Shown: positions 41,967 to 51,277 of the stretch, piece after piece
Numbering within the stretch: position 1 is the first letter of the stretch
How the letters are laid out: every line of letters starts with the position of its first letter
NCBI RefSeq assembly: GCF_006491595.2
Contig: NZ_VEVQ02000008.1
Location: forward strand, 62,001-126,000
Reading direction: 5' to 3'
DNA: 64,000 nucleotides
Source of the DNA: Flavobacterium jejuense
GTDB lineage: Bacteria > Bacteroidota > Bacteroidia > Flavobacteriales > Flavobacteriaceae
Program-made: the position numbers and the translations under genes
The notes under the pieces: model-generated
Seen by the model: the letters and a program-made list of their open reading frames with translations, nothing else
What the model was told of the DNA's origin: nothing
The model's database searches: none

Positions 41967-43471
41967 AACAAATAGAAGAAAAAGGAATATCTATAGTAAG
42001 AATAGAAAAACAATTGCATTTTTTTAAAAATGGAATGTCTAAAATAAACCTTTTAAGATCTGCTACTAAAAATGATGGAATTTGGGTTTTAAGCGGGGAA
42101 GAAAAAGAAGATTATATTGTGATTTTTAATGCTAAAAGTCATTTTTTTGATATTCAAAAATTTGTTCCTGCTTCAGGTGCTGCAAGTAGAATGTTTCAGT
42201 TTTTGTTAGAATTTTTGAATGAGTACGATTATAAAAACGAAACGATTAATGCCTTTATCAATAGAAAAAAATCCAGTGAATTATCTGTTTTTTTAATTGG
42301 ACTAAAAAATTTTCCGTTTTACCAAGATTTGAAAAATAAAACACTTTTGATTTATCCTGAATATTATAGTAATAATAGAGATGTTAAGGATTACCTTTTA
42401 ATCAAGACTCTTTTGTCTGAAGAACACTTTGATTTTGCTAATAAACCAAAAGGAATCCTTCCATTTCATAAGAAAGAAAATCTAATTGTTTCTCCAGTAG
42501 AAGAGCATTTAAGAGAAGCTCTTTTTTATAAGACAGATGCAAAAAAAGCAAAAATACATTTTACCATTTCTGAAGTACATCTAGAAGGTTTTAAAAAAAT
42601 AATAAATCAAGAAAATACTGTTGAAGTTAGTTTTTCTTATCAACAAGGATATACTGATACTCTCGCAGTTAATGAAGATAATACTCCTTTTAGAAATGAA
42701 GACGGTACGCTACTTTTTAGACCAGGAGGACACGGTGCTTTGATTGAAAATTTGAATCAATTAAATGCAGATATTGTTTTTGTTAAAAATATTGATAATG
42801 TATCACAAAATCATTTTAACGAAATTCTCAGTTATAAAAAATTATTGGGAGGTATTTTAATATCCATTCAAGAAAAGGTTTTTGAGTTTTTAAATTACCT
42901 TGAAAAAGAGACTTTGAAAAAAGAACAATTAGATAAGATTATTGCGTTTGCCAATGCTAAGTTGAATGCCAATTTATCTGCCGATTTTGATAAATATAAA
43001 AAATCATATCAAAGTGAGATTTTATTTAAAATATTGAATAGACCAATAAGAGTTTGTGGAATGGTTAAGAATGAGGGCGAGCCAGGAGGTGGGCCATTTT
43101 GGATAAAACAAGAGAATGGAGCTATTTCTTTACAAATTATTGAAAGTTCACAAGTTGATTTTAATAATGAAAAGCAAATTGAAATATTTAATAATTCAAC
43201 CCATTTTAATCCAGTAGATTTAGTTTGTGGTATTAAAAATTTTAAAGGTAAAAAATTCAATCTGCTAGAATATGTAGATGAAAATATGGGATTCATTGTC
43301 AAAAAAAATAGAAATGGGAAACCATTAAAAGCCTATGAATTACCTGGACTTTGGAATGGATCTATGGCATTTTGGAATACGATTTTTGTAGAAGTTCCGC
43401 TATTAACTTTTAATCCAGTTAAAACGGTAAACGATTTACTAAAACCAGCTCATCAACCTGAAAATGAATAA
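41936..43471 (+). CDS. DUF4301 family protein
   Basis: A 511-residue protein matching DUF4301, a family largely limited to Bacteroidota. Conserved-looking parts are KFVPASGAASRMFQFL near residue 85 (a nucleotidyltransferase-like glycine motif), FRPGGHGALIENLNQL, VFVKNIDNVSQNHF and GEPGGGPFWIKQENG. These glycine-rich and Asp motifs suggest a nucleotide-sugar pyrophosphorylase-like fold, but no activity is known. The start overlaps pnuC by 31 bp and the end overlaps the arfB-like gene by 8 bp. Confidence 0.75.
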   Translation: MEEKFSDYDLKQIEEKGISIVRIEKQLHFFKNGMSKINLLRSATKNDGIWVLSGEEKEDYIVIFNAKSHFFDIQKFVPASGAASRMFQFLLEFLNEYDYKNETINAFINRKKSSELSVFLIGLKNFPFYQDLKNKTLLIYPEYYSNNRDVKDYLLIKTLLSEEHFDFANKPKGILPFHKKENLIVSPVEEHLREALFYKTDAKKAKIHFTISEVHLEGFKKIINQENTVEVSFSYQQGYTDTLAVNEDNTPFRNEDGTLLFRPGGHGALIENLNQLNADIVFVKNIDNVSQNHFNEILSYKKLLGGILISIQEKVFEFLNYLEKETLKKEQLDKIIAFANAKLNANLSADFDKYKKSYQSEILFKILNRPIRVCGMVKNEGEPGGGPFWIKQENGAISLQIIESSQVDFNNEKQIEIFNNSTHFNPVDLVCGIKNFKGKKFNLLEYVDENMGFIVKKNRNGKPLKAYELPGLWNGSMAFWNTIFVEVPLLTFNPVKTVNDLLKPAHQPENE

Positions 43472-43865
43472 AGAAGTAATTAACTCAGAATTAAAATATA
43501 AGGCGGTTCGAAGTAGTGGTGCTGGTGGTCAAAATGTAAATAAAGTTTCTTCAAAAGTGGTACTAACATTTAATCTAGAAAATTCAAATGCACTAAATGA
43601 CGAGGAGAAGATACGTTTGAAAGAGAAAATTGCGTCAAAATTAACACAAGATTTTGTTCTAATTCTCACTTGTGATGATGATAGAAGTCAATTGAAAAAT
43701 AAAGAAATAGTTACCAAACGATTTTTTAAAATACTTACAGATGGTTTGAAAGTACCAAAAGTAAGACGAGAGACAAAAGTACCTAGAGCTGTCAAAGAAA
43801 AAAGACTTTTAGCGAAAAAAACTACTGGAGCAATTAAGGAAAATAGAAAAAAACCAAAGCTTTAA
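43464..43865 (+). CDS. arfB: ArfB/YaeJ-type ribosome-rescue peptidyl-tRNA hydrolase
   Basis: A 133-residue class-I release-factor-like protein with the GGQ motif (RSSGAGGQNVNKVSSKV, about residues 16-32) and no codon-recognition domain. The Lys/Arg-rich tail (RLLAKKTTGAIKENRKKPKL) is the part that enters the empty mRNA channel of stalled ribosomes. Both features define ArfB. It overlaps the DUF4301 gene by 8 bp and is the last gene of the run starting at 40010. Confidence 0.9.
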   Translation: MNKEVINSELKYKAVRSSGAGGQNVNKVSSKVVLTFNLENSNALNDEEKIRLKEKIASKLTQDFVLILTCDDDRSQLKNKEIVTKRFFKILTDGLKVPKVRRETKVPRAVKEKRLLAKKTTGAIKENRKKPKL

Positions 43866-43905
43866 AAAACTTCTAATTTCTATCTTCTAATCTCTAACTT
43901 TGTTT

Positions 43906-43913
43906 TACATTTG
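43906..43913 (+). promoter_or_regulatory. -7 box of the TPP-riboswitch transcript
   Basis: TACATTTG is a perfect TAnnTTTG box. The riboswitch begins about 6 bases downstream, as expected for a transcript starting at its first helix. No TTG is found at the standard distance upstream. Confidence 0.5.
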
Positions 43914-43916
43914 CAC

Positions 43917-43998
43917 CGTCTCAAAGGGGTGCTCTAAATTACGAGCTGAGATTATACCCATAGAACCTAGAACAGGTAATGCTGTTTAGGAATTTAAA
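43917..43998 (+). promoter_or_regulatory. TPP riboswitch (THI element)
   Basis: The conserved core is complete: AGGGGTGC, then GCTGAGATTATACCC, AGAACCT and ACAGGTAATGC, with closing helix bases on either side. It binds thiamine diphosphate. It lies about 120 bases before a TonB-dependent receptor gene, so high TPP should shut that receptor off. No perfect intrinsic terminator was seen between riboswitch and gene, so control may act on translation. Confidence 0.95.
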
Positions 43999-44118
43999 AC
44001 AAAACAATATTTTATTCTGCTTCTAAATTGTTTCAGAATCAATTAAAGTTTGTTTTAGAGTATCAATTTAAATTTTAACAAAGAATAATTACCCCTTTTA
44101 TTCGTATTTATTTTACGA

Positions 44119-46401
44119 ATGAAAACTTTATTCAAAAAACAGTTCCAAAACATTGGAACAAATTACAAAGCAAAAAGTATTAAAAAGATTTGTTTAAGTC
44201 TATTTTCTATTTGCTATTCTCTATTTTCTTTCTCCCAAGAAGCTAAAAAAGATTCTACAAAAGTTACTCAATTGAAGGAAGTTGTACTTTCATCAGTGAG
44301 AGCAAAAGAAAAAGACCCTATTACGTTTACCAATGTCTCCAAAGAAGAAATTGCTAAAAGAAACCTAGGTCAAGATATTCCAATATTATTAAATTATCAA
44401 CCATCAGTTGTTACAACTACAGATGCTGGAAATGGTGTTGGATATACTTACATGAGAGTAAGAGGCTCAGACGGATCTCGTATCAACGTAACTTTAAATG
44501 GAGTTCCATTTAATGACAGTGAGAGTCACGGAACATTCTTTGTAAATTTACCTGATTTTGCGTCTTCTTTAGAAAGTGTTCAGTTGCAAAGAGGTGTTGG
44601 AACTTCTACAAATGGAGCTGGTGCTTTTGGAGCTAGTTTAAATATGGAAACCAAATCGTATCAAGAAAAATCTCATGCTGAAATTGCTAATTCTGTTGGA
44701 AGTTTTGGTACGAGAAAGCATACTTTATCATTTGGAACAGGGTTGCATAATAATTTTGAAATAAACGGTAGAGTATCTCAAATTGCATCTGATGGTTATA
44801 TTGATAGAGCTTCTACGAACATGTTTGGTTATTTTTTGAATGCTAATTATGTAAAAGAAAACACATTAATCAAGTTTATTGCTTTTGGTGGGAAAGAAAA
44901 AACGTATCAAGCATGGAATGGTTTGGATCAGGCTCCTCTAGATATTTTAGGTTTAGACTCGAATATGTTAGCTAATAATCCTACTTATAATGTCATTGGT
45001 ATTCAAACTGACGATAATGGCAATATAGAAGGATTTTATGATAATGAGACCGATAATTATTGGCAAAATCATTTTCAACTGCATTGGTCTGAAAAATGGA
45101 ATTCTAAATGGAGTTCAAATGTTGCTTTGCATTATACTATAGGAAAAGGTTTCTTTGAACAATATGTAGATGATTATTACTATTCAAATGTGCTTTTTTC
45201 TGATAATTCTTCATTTGATTTTTTAGGTTTACAACCAATTGTAGTAAATGGTCAAACGATAACTTCTATGGATTATGTTAGAAGAAGATGGTTAGATAAT
45301 GATTTTTTTGGAGGTACTTTTGTATTGAATTACAATAGTCAAAAAACAGATTTTCAGTTTGGGGGTGCAGCTAATAGATATTTAGGTAAACATTATGGAG
45401 AAGTAATTTCGTCACAATATCAAATTCCAGAAAATTATAGATACTATGATAATTTTGGAAACAAAGATGATATAAATGTTTATGGTAAAGTTTCTCATGA
45501 AATTGTAGATAAACTTAATGTTTTTGCAGATTTACAATATAGATTAGTTTATTATCAAGCTAATAGCGTAAAATTTGATGCTGTAAATGATACCTTTCGT
45601 TTCTTTAATCCAAAAGTAGGTTTGAATTACCAATTGAATACTGCTAATATGTTTTATGGATATTTTGGTATAGCCAACAAAGAGCCTAGAAGAGATGATT
45701 ACGAAAATGAAACTGCAAAACCCGAACGTTTGTATGATTTCGAATTAGGTTGGAAATACAATACTAAAAATATAAAAGTAAACACCAATGCTTTTTATAT
45801 GGACTATAAAGATCAATTGGTTTTAACAGGTGCTTTAAATGATGTTGGTGCTCCCGTATTTACAAACAGCGGTAAAAGCTATCGATTAGGACTTGAAATT
45901 GATGCTCAAATACAAGTTGTAGATAAGTTATATTTTCAGCCTAATGTAACGATAAGTCAAAATAAAAACAAAGATTTCTTCTTTCAACGTGATGGAGAAT
46001 TACAAAATTTAAGAGATACTAATATTGCATTTTCTCCAAATGTTATTGCTGGCGGAAATATTACTTATTTACCAGTAAAAGGATTGCAAGTTACTTTGTT
46101 ATCTAAATATGTTGGCAAACAATATATGGGAAATATTGATGCAGAAAAATCGGTTTTAGAGGCTTATTTTAGTAATGATTTTAATGTAAACTACGAATGG
46201 AAAATTAACAAAGGAATTAAATCTATTGTTTTTTCAGGATTAGTAAATAATATTTTTAATGTGAAATATATCTCTAATGGTTATTTTTATACCTATGATG
46301 ATGATTTTTCAAATCCACCAGCTGTAACAACTATTGAAGGAGCTGGTTTTTATCCACAAGCAGGAATTAACTTTTTAGCAGGAATAAATCTGAATTTTTA
46401 A
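44119..46401 (+). CDS. TonB-dependent outer-membrane receptor, probably for thiamine
   Basis: A 760-residue receptor. The signal peptide is preceded by a charged N-terminal stretch (cleavage probably near residue 40, after SLFSFSQ), so the true start may be internal. A TonB-box-like region and plug domain (QLKEVVLSSVRAKE, then YMRVRGSDGSRINVTLNGVP) are followed by a 22-strand barrel that ends in Phe (LNLNF). The TPP riboswitch upstream implies that its substrate is thiamine or a precursor. No periplasmic or inner-membrane partner lies next to it, since a terminator follows at 46422. Confidence 0.88.
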   Translation: MKTLFKKQFQNIGTNYKAKSIKKICLSLFSICYSLFSFSQEAKKDSTKVTQLKEVVLSSVRAKEKDPITFTNVSKEEIAKRNLGQDIPILLNYQPSVVTTTDAGNGVGYTYMRVRGSDGSRINVTLNGVPFNDSESHGTFFVNLPDFASSLESVQLQRGVGTSTNGAGAFGASLNMETKSYQEKSHAEIANSVGSFGTRKHTLSFGTGLHNNFEINGRVSQIASDGYIDRASTNMFGYFLNANYVKENTLIKFIAFGGKEKTYQAWNGLDQAPLDILGLDSNMLANNPTYNVIGIQTDDNGNIEGFYDNETDNYWQNHFQLHWSEKWNSKWSSNVALHYTIGKGFFEQYVDDYYYSNVLFSDNSSFDFLGLQPIVVNGQTITSMDYVRRRWLDNDFFGGTFVLNYNSQKTDFQFGGAANRYLGKHYGEVISSQYQIPENYRYYDNFGNKDDINVYGKVSHEIVDKLNVFADLQYRLVYYQANSVKFDAVNDTFRFFNPKVGLNYQLNTANMFYGYFGIANKEPRRDDYENETAKPERLYDFELGWKYNTKNIKVNTNAFYMDYKDQLVLTGALNDVGAPVFTNSGKSYRLGLEIDAQIQVVDKLYFQPNVTISQNKNKDFFFQRDGELQNLRDTNIAFSPNVIAGGNITYLPVKGLQVTLLSKYVGKQYMGNIDAEKSVLEAYFSNDFNVNYEWKINKGIKSIVFSGLVNNIFNVKYISNGYFYTYDDDFSNPPAVTTIEGAGFYPQAGINFLAGINLNF

Positions 46402-46421
46402 ATTATAGAATTATTTTATAC

Positions 46422-46458
46422 AAAAAGACTAGTTAGTTTTAACTAGTCTTTTTTTTTG
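46422..46458 (+). terminator. Terminator after the TonB receptor gene
   Basis: A 14-bp perfect stem (AAAAAGACTAGTTA / TAACTAGTCTTTTT) with a 4-base loop and a T tract. Confidence 0.92.
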
Positions 46459-46543
46459 TTGCAAAAGAAATCACTATTTATAATGATTTATGATCTTTTG
46501 TTTACTACTAGTTTTGTATCAAATTAATTGTAATACAAAAATT

Positions 46544-46939
46544 ATGGGACTAGCAGAAAAGCGTTTAGCAGAAGGAATTAAAACAAATTCATTACCAAAA
46601 TTTGAATCAGAACTTCAAGAACTAGCAGGGTATTCAATAAAGGTAGATGTTAATTGGGATACCTTTACAACATTTGATTCTTATCCATTGACTAGATTAG
46701 AAAATTATGTTTTTAATGATGTAAAAGAGGCAATAAAAAAGATTTGTCAGGATGATATGGGAAAAGAAGCTTTGAAAGAAAAGTTGACATCCATTCATAT
46801 TACTAATACTGATGATCCAAATGCATTTAATATAGAACTAAAAGATTCAGTTTTATATCTTACAGAACGTTTATTTGGAGACACTTTTAGTAATCACATG
46901 ACAAATATGATTGTGGATTTTATTGAGCCTCAATTATAA
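46544..46939 (+). CDS. Hypothetical protein, first gene of the accessory region
   Basis: A 131-residue cytoplasmic protein of unknown function. The frame is open from 46490, but a perfect -7 box (TAGTTTTG, 46509-46516) lies inside that extension, so the ATG at 46544 (MGLAEKRLAEG) is preferred. The C-terminal two thirds (from YSIKVDVNWDTF) resemble the C-terminal half of the next protein in order and spacing of hydrophobic residues. Its stop overlaps the next ATG by one base, so the two are coupled. The name of the domain is not known to me. Confidence 0.6.
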   Translation: MGLAEKRLAEGIKTNSLPKFESELQELAGYSIKVDVNWDTFTTFDSYPLTRLENYVFNDVKEAIKKICQDDMGKEALKEKLTSIHITNTDDPNAFNIELKDSVLYLTERLFGDTFSNHMTNMIVDFIEPQL

Positions 46940-47616
46940 TGAAATTATCATTTATAGAAAATTTGCCAACTACTTCTACATTAGAGTTGTGCAAACAAAT
47001 GGCAAATTTTGCTAAAAAAGTAGTTGATAGTTCTAGTTTACCAAAACTGGAACTATTGCTTCATAATGGAACATTTATTACTGGAAGAATAATTAATTTT
47101 CATGAAAATGCAAATAAACAATATATTTGGATTGAAAACAATATTGATATTCCTGAAAAAATAAATGTTTTTCTTCTAGAAGTAAATCAAATTATAGGAA
47201 TCTCAATTCTTGATTATGATGCTTATCAAACAGGTGTAGAATTAGTTAAGCCTATAGAGATTATTGGAGTTCTTGAACTTAAAAGAAAAAAGAAAAGTAT
47301 TGAGGAACTATTAGAAAAATTGTTTGCTAAACCTATAATAGTATCTGTTGATATAGATAATTTGTATGAAGAAAATCGTTCAATTATTTATAAAAACCTT
47401 TCTTTTATTGCTACTGCTTTACAAGAAATTTTAAGCGATGAAATCAGTAAATCTGTTGTAAATGAAAAAGTAAATATAATACAAGTCAATATCTTAGATA
47501 GAATAGAAGTAACTTTAAGTAATGAGATACTTTTTGTTTCTATTAAGAAAGATAACACGCAAACTTCAGCAAATCAAATTAAAATACTAAAAGAAAAAAT
47601 AGAAAGTGTTTTCTAA
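46939..47616 (+). CDS. Hypothetical protein with domain shared with its neighbour
   Basis: A 225-residue protein of unknown function. Residues 1-110 are beta-rich (LLHNGTFITGRIINFHEN, an Sm-like feel). Residues about 130-225 (PIIVSVDIDNLYEENR to LSNEILFVSIKKD) follow the pattern of the 131-residue protein before it: a V.VD strand, a helix with L.EI.SDE..K, an EK...I strand and an IL.VS strand. It starts on the stop of the previous gene (TAATG) and ends 18 bp before the next, so all three form one operon. Confidence 0.6.
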   Translation: MKLSFIENLPTTSTLELCKQMANFAKKVVDSSSLPKLELLLHNGTFITGRIINFHENANKQYIWIENNIDIPEKINVFLLEVNQIIGISILDYDAYQTGVELVKPIEIIGVLELKRKKKSIEELLEKLFAKPIIVSVDIDNLYEENRSIIYKNLSFIATALQEILSDEISKSVVNEKVNIIQVNILDRIEVTLSNEILFVSIKKDNTQTSANQIKILKEKIESVF

Positions 47617-47634
47617 TTTTTAAAGTAACTTTTT

Positions 47635-49308
47635 ATGAAATATAAATTATTAATTAGTAGAGAAGGAGTAAATCAAGTAAAAATATTTAAACATCAGACA
47701 AATGGGTTATATACCAATGAATGGAATTTTTCTTTAAAAGGGGATGATGAACCTATTGTTTTTAGTGAATTTTATAATGAAAATCAGTTTGTAGTCATTA
47801 ATTGGAATGGTTGGATACGATTATTTGATGCGGAAAAAAAAGAATTAGTATTAGATTATAATTTAAACGGGAATATCGGTGCAGAAGCTGTTTTTTCGAT
47901 TGATAAGTCAAAAATTTATATCGTTTTAAAAGATAAAGAACACAAAACATTTTTAGCAACCTTATGTTTAGCTACTCATAAAATTCAATTGCAAGAATTA
48001 GGAAATTATTTTAGTTTCTATTTACAAATAAGAAATGACGGTTGCTTACTTTTTTATAAACAAAATTGGAGATTTGAAAATAATAAAAAAGTATACAGTC
48101 ATGGTTTTACCGTTTACAATCCTGTTACTAAAGAAAGAAACTATTATTCTTTACCTCATGTACCTCATTCTTCTTTTGATGTAGTAAAACCTTTTATTGA
48201 TGCTCAAAAAAACATAGGCATAATGCCTTACTATGGAGAGGTAACTGTTAAAAAAAAGGATAATGAGAATGCTTTATTTGAGTATAAGATAATGCTATTT
48301 GATTTAAATACTTTTGAAATTGAGTTACTCGTTGTTCGGGATTTTGAATTGAATCAATTGGGGTGCTCTGATTGTAACGAACTTGCAGAACAGTTCTTAA
48401 ATTTAAATGAAGGAAAGGAATATCAAGAAGCAATATCTAAGTTTTGTTATAACTTGAACTCTATTAAATTTGTAGAAGATGGTTTTTGGCTTTGTTGGAG
48501 AGGCGGTATTTTAAGAAAAGTATATGATGATAAAACACTTTCTCCTTTATTGGTAACTTCTGAAGTGTCTAATACAAATATGGGAGGAATGTTTGAATTC
48601 ATTTTTTTTCATACTTATTTATCTAAAATAACAGATAAAAAGATTTTTCTTTCTGAGCATCGTAATTATTATGTTTTTGATTTACCTGAAATTACTAATC
48701 AAAAAAGCGAAATGTTAATCCCAATTCAATTGAAGAAAATGGATTTAGAAGAAATAGAAAAGCTAAGTTATAGTAAAGAAAAGAGTAAAGAAATTGCTAA
48801 TCTCAGCAAAATAATTATTGAGGTAAATGATTTATCTGAAGAGGAAGATCTTATAAACGTTTTACAACAAATTGAAAATAAGATTTCTAATATAGAAGAA
48901 TTAGGAATAGGAACTAAACTGGTATTTCATATTGAAGATAAAAAAGGTAATATTTTAAATGAAAAAGATTTTTTTGAAAAAGTAATAGCACTAAAAAATG
49001 TTCCTAAAATAGTTCAAGCAATAATAGAAAATTTTTGTCAATATTCTAAAGCCAAATATATTTATAGGAATGAAGAAGAAACGGCTCTTTGTCATGCTGT
49101 TTTAGAATTGGCAAAACAAGGGGAAAGTTATTTACATACAATTCTGCGATATTTAGATACGATAGACCTCGATCACGATGTTTTTAATAGAGAAAATCTA
49201 GTTCCATATTTAGAAGAGCAATACACTAGAGATTTTTTAATGAAAAAAATACAATCAGTTTCTGAGGACTTATTAGAATGGTATGAATATTATTCAGAAT
49301 TTGAATAA
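47635..49308 (+). CDS. Hypothetical protein, probable beta-propeller plus helical tail
   Basis: A 557-residue cytoplasmic protein with no signal peptide. Residues 1-355 are repeated beta strands with propeller-like phrases (NQFVVINWNGWIRLFDAEKKE, FWLCWRGGILRKVYDD), and residues 370-557 are helical and acidic. No catalytic motif is visible. It is third in the operon after two related small proteins. Proteins of this sort in Bacteroidota often sit in immunity or contact-dependent toxin neighbourhoods, but a role cannot be assigned. Confidence 0.55.
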   Translation: MKYKLLISREGVNQVKIFKHQTNGLYTNEWNFSLKGDDEPIVFSEFYNENQFVVINWNGWIRLFDAEKKELVLDYNLNGNIGAEAVFSIDKSKIYIVLKDKEHKTFLATLCLATHKIQLQELGNYFSFYLQIRNDGCLLFYKQNWRFENNKKVYSHGFTVYNPVTKERNYYSLPHVPHSSFDVVKPFIDAQKNIGIMPYYGEVTVKKKDNENALFEYKIMLFDLNTFEIELLVVRDFELNQLGCSDCNELAEQFLNLNEGKEYQEAISKFCYNLNSIKFVEDGFWLCWRGGILRKVYDDKTLSPLLVTSEVSNTNMGGMFEFIFFHTYLSKITDKKIFLSEHRNYYVFDLPEITNQKSEMLIPIQLKKMDLEEIEKLSYSKEKSKEIANLSKIIIEVNDLSEEEDLINVLQQIENKISNIEELGIGTKLVFHIEDKKGNILNEKDFFEKVIALKNVPKIVQAIIENFCQYSKAKYIYRNEEETALCHAVLELAKQGESYLHTILRYLDTIDLDHDVFNRENLVPYLEEQYTRDFLMKKIQSVSEDLLEWYEYYSEFE

Positions 49309-49356
49309 TATTTATTTTAATCATTTAGAATTCTATGAATGTAAAGTAAACATATT

Positions 49357-49980
49357 ATGAATAAATATAATATTAAAAAAGTATTTGAAAATGCTGTAGA
49401 ACAAATCAACGAGTTTGCAAAACATCATAAAGAAGAGCATTTTTATGCCTTTGCGATAGATAGTGGTATGCTATGCTTAAGTAGCGAAGAAGGATTTCAT
49501 AAGATTATTGAAAAATACAGTAGAAATTGGAAGGAATCAAATGAAAAAGAAAAATTAAGAGAGCATTTATTAGATGATGAAATTGAAATTATAGAAGACG
49601 AATATGAATTTTATAAAAAAAGTGCCATAGGTAAAAATCAATTAGATAGTAATAAAATTACTAACCTAGAGGAGTATATTGAATATTGGCTAAAAATTGA
49701 AAATAAAGTAAGAGAAAAAAATCTAAGAAAAGGAAATCCATATGTTGATGAAGAGCGTATTGAAGCAATAAAATATAATACAGGAGATTGGCCTTATCAA
49801 GGTTTTGGAAATTTGAATTTTGAAAGTGATGAAACAAAAGAAGAAACCTTAAATTATCAGTCCTATAGAGAATGTATCGATAAACTTCTTGAACTTTTTG
49901 ATAAAAATAAAGATGTGGTTTTCCCACAGTTAAAACGTACGCCAGATTTTAAAATAATAAAAACAAGGCATGATTATTAA
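49357..49980 (+). CDS. DUF4303 family protein
   Basis: A 207-residue protein. The segments HFYAFAIDSGMLCLSSEEGF and EAIKYNTGDWPYQGFGN match DUF4303 (a SUKH/SMI1-KNR4-related group), in which several members are predicted immunity proteins against secreted toxins. It is very acidic and lysine-rich, without membrane segments. It lies 48 bp after the previous gene. The family call is moderate; the immunity role is inferred from the family and the accessory surroundings. Confidence 0.6.
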   Translation: MNKYNIKKVFENAVEQINEFAKHHKEEHFYAFAIDSGMLCLSSEEGFHKIIEKYSRNWKESNEKEKLREHLLDDEIEIIEDEYEFYKKSAIGKNQLDSNKITNLEEYIEYWLKIENKVREKNLRKGNPYVDEERIEAIKYNTGDWPYQGFGNLNFESDETKEETLNYQSYRECIDKLLELFDKNKDVVFPQLKRTPDFKIIKTRHDY

Positions 49981-50077
49981 AGTATAGGAAAAGAAAATGG
50001 TAACAAGTTTATTAAATATTTTAAGTGATAGACGATGAAGTTTTTCTTTTAATCATATAACAGTAATAAGAAATTAA

Positions 50078-51256
50078 TTGTATGTAGTTATGAAAAAAAA
50101 CATTTTAGAAATTGAAAACGAGATAAAAGAATATGCTTCTCAGAATAAAGGAAAATACAATCTTATTTTTGAAAAGATTAGATCCTATAACCATAAATCT
50201 TCTGATTATACAGAAGATTATTATGAGTTCCAATCTTATATGCGTGATATAATGAATAGCTATTTTGACCAAATGATTCTAGAATATGAAGAAACTAAAA
50301 ATAATGAATTAAAGAAGGATTGTATTGTTATTGCTGATTATTTATTAGACAGAAGATATGATATTTTGATTCGTTTAGATGACGAGGAAGCTTTCGAAAT
50401 TGTTTTGCAATATGCAGAAGATTTTCTAAAAGGAGAAGATTTTATATTTTTTCAACGAAAATATGTCAATGGTGAGTCTTTATTCGCATTAGCAGAAGCA
50501 TATTCTAATCCAAAATTCAAAGAACGTGTAGTTGCATTTTTTATAGATGCATTTCAACTTGCTAAGAAATATGCTAAAGAGAGGGATAAATCTGTTTCAA
50601 CTAGAGTAGATCCCGACGGAGATACGTTATTCCAATTGTGTTCCGCTATTACTTCTCTAAATCAAGATGATAGAGAACAATTTTCAAAGATTGTCTTTGA
50701 TATATATACGTTTAGTAGTAATAGTAAAAGAAGAAGTTATGAACTCAGCCAAGCTTCAGGTTTTATAGCGCTTTTATTGCCTTATTATCAAGCTTCATTT
50801 GATATGAAAATTTTTGATGAAGCAATAAACATAACAGGAAAGTTTTATAAAGAAAACACTTTTGTACATCAAACACTATATGCAAAATGGATTTTAGAAA
50901 AAAATGCAGAAGAAGCATTGGATTATTATTTGAATGAGGAAAATAACAAATGGCCTCATTTTGCAATAATGGCATTAACTGATTTGTCTTGCAAAGAAGC
51001 TTTGCCATTTTTTATAGAAAAACAAAAAGAAACAAAAGATCCAGTACTTTGGGAAATCTATGAAGAAGCCATACAAAGATTAAAAAACAACTATAAACCT
51101 TTACAAGTTGAAGACAGAATGATTCTGTTAAATGGAAATGTAACTCCAACGCAACGTGCATTAGGTACAGAATCGAATAATTTTTTTGTACAACGAGCAC
51201 AAAAAAAAATCAATATAGACGATACGGTTTATGAAACCGATGACGATTTACTTTAA
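50078..51256 (+). CDS. HEAT-like helical protein with conserved C-terminal tail
   Basis: A 392-residue all-helical protein with no recognised family name. Repeating helix pairs such as FAIMALTDLSCKEALPFFIEK resemble HEAT/armadillo-type units. The C-terminal 50 residues (RMILLNGNVTP, LGTESNNFFVQRAQKK, then an acidic end) match the tail of the leftward protein at 54843-55721. An ATG 6 bp later (MKKNIL) is an alternative start. The likely role is protein binding. Confidence 0.6.
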   Translation: MYVVMKKNILEIENEIKEYASQNKGKYNLIFEKIRSYNHKSSDYTEDYYEFQSYMRDIMNSYFDQMILEYEETKNNELKKDCIVIADYLLDRRYDILIRLDDEEAFEIVLQYAEDFLKGEDFIFFQRKYVNGESLFALAEAYSNPKFKERVVAFFIDAFQLAKKYAKERDKSVSTRVDPDGDTLFQLCSAITSLNQDDREQFSKIVFDIYTFSSNSKRRSYELSQASGFIALLLPYYQASFDMKIFDEAINITGKFYKENTFVHQTLYAKWILEKNAEEALDYYLNEENNKWPHFAIMALTDLSCKEALPFFIEKQKETKDPVLWEIYEEAIQRLKNNYKPLQVEDRMILLNGNVTPTQRALGTESNNFFVQRAQKKINIDDTVYETDDDLL

Positions 51257-51277
51257 TTTATTTTAAAATAGATTATA

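Noticed and set aside
46490..46543. Upstream ATG adding 18 hydrophobic residues to the first accessory-region protein.
   Set aside because: A perfect -7 box lies inside this stretch, so it is probably not translated, and the residues do not form a convincing signal peptide.
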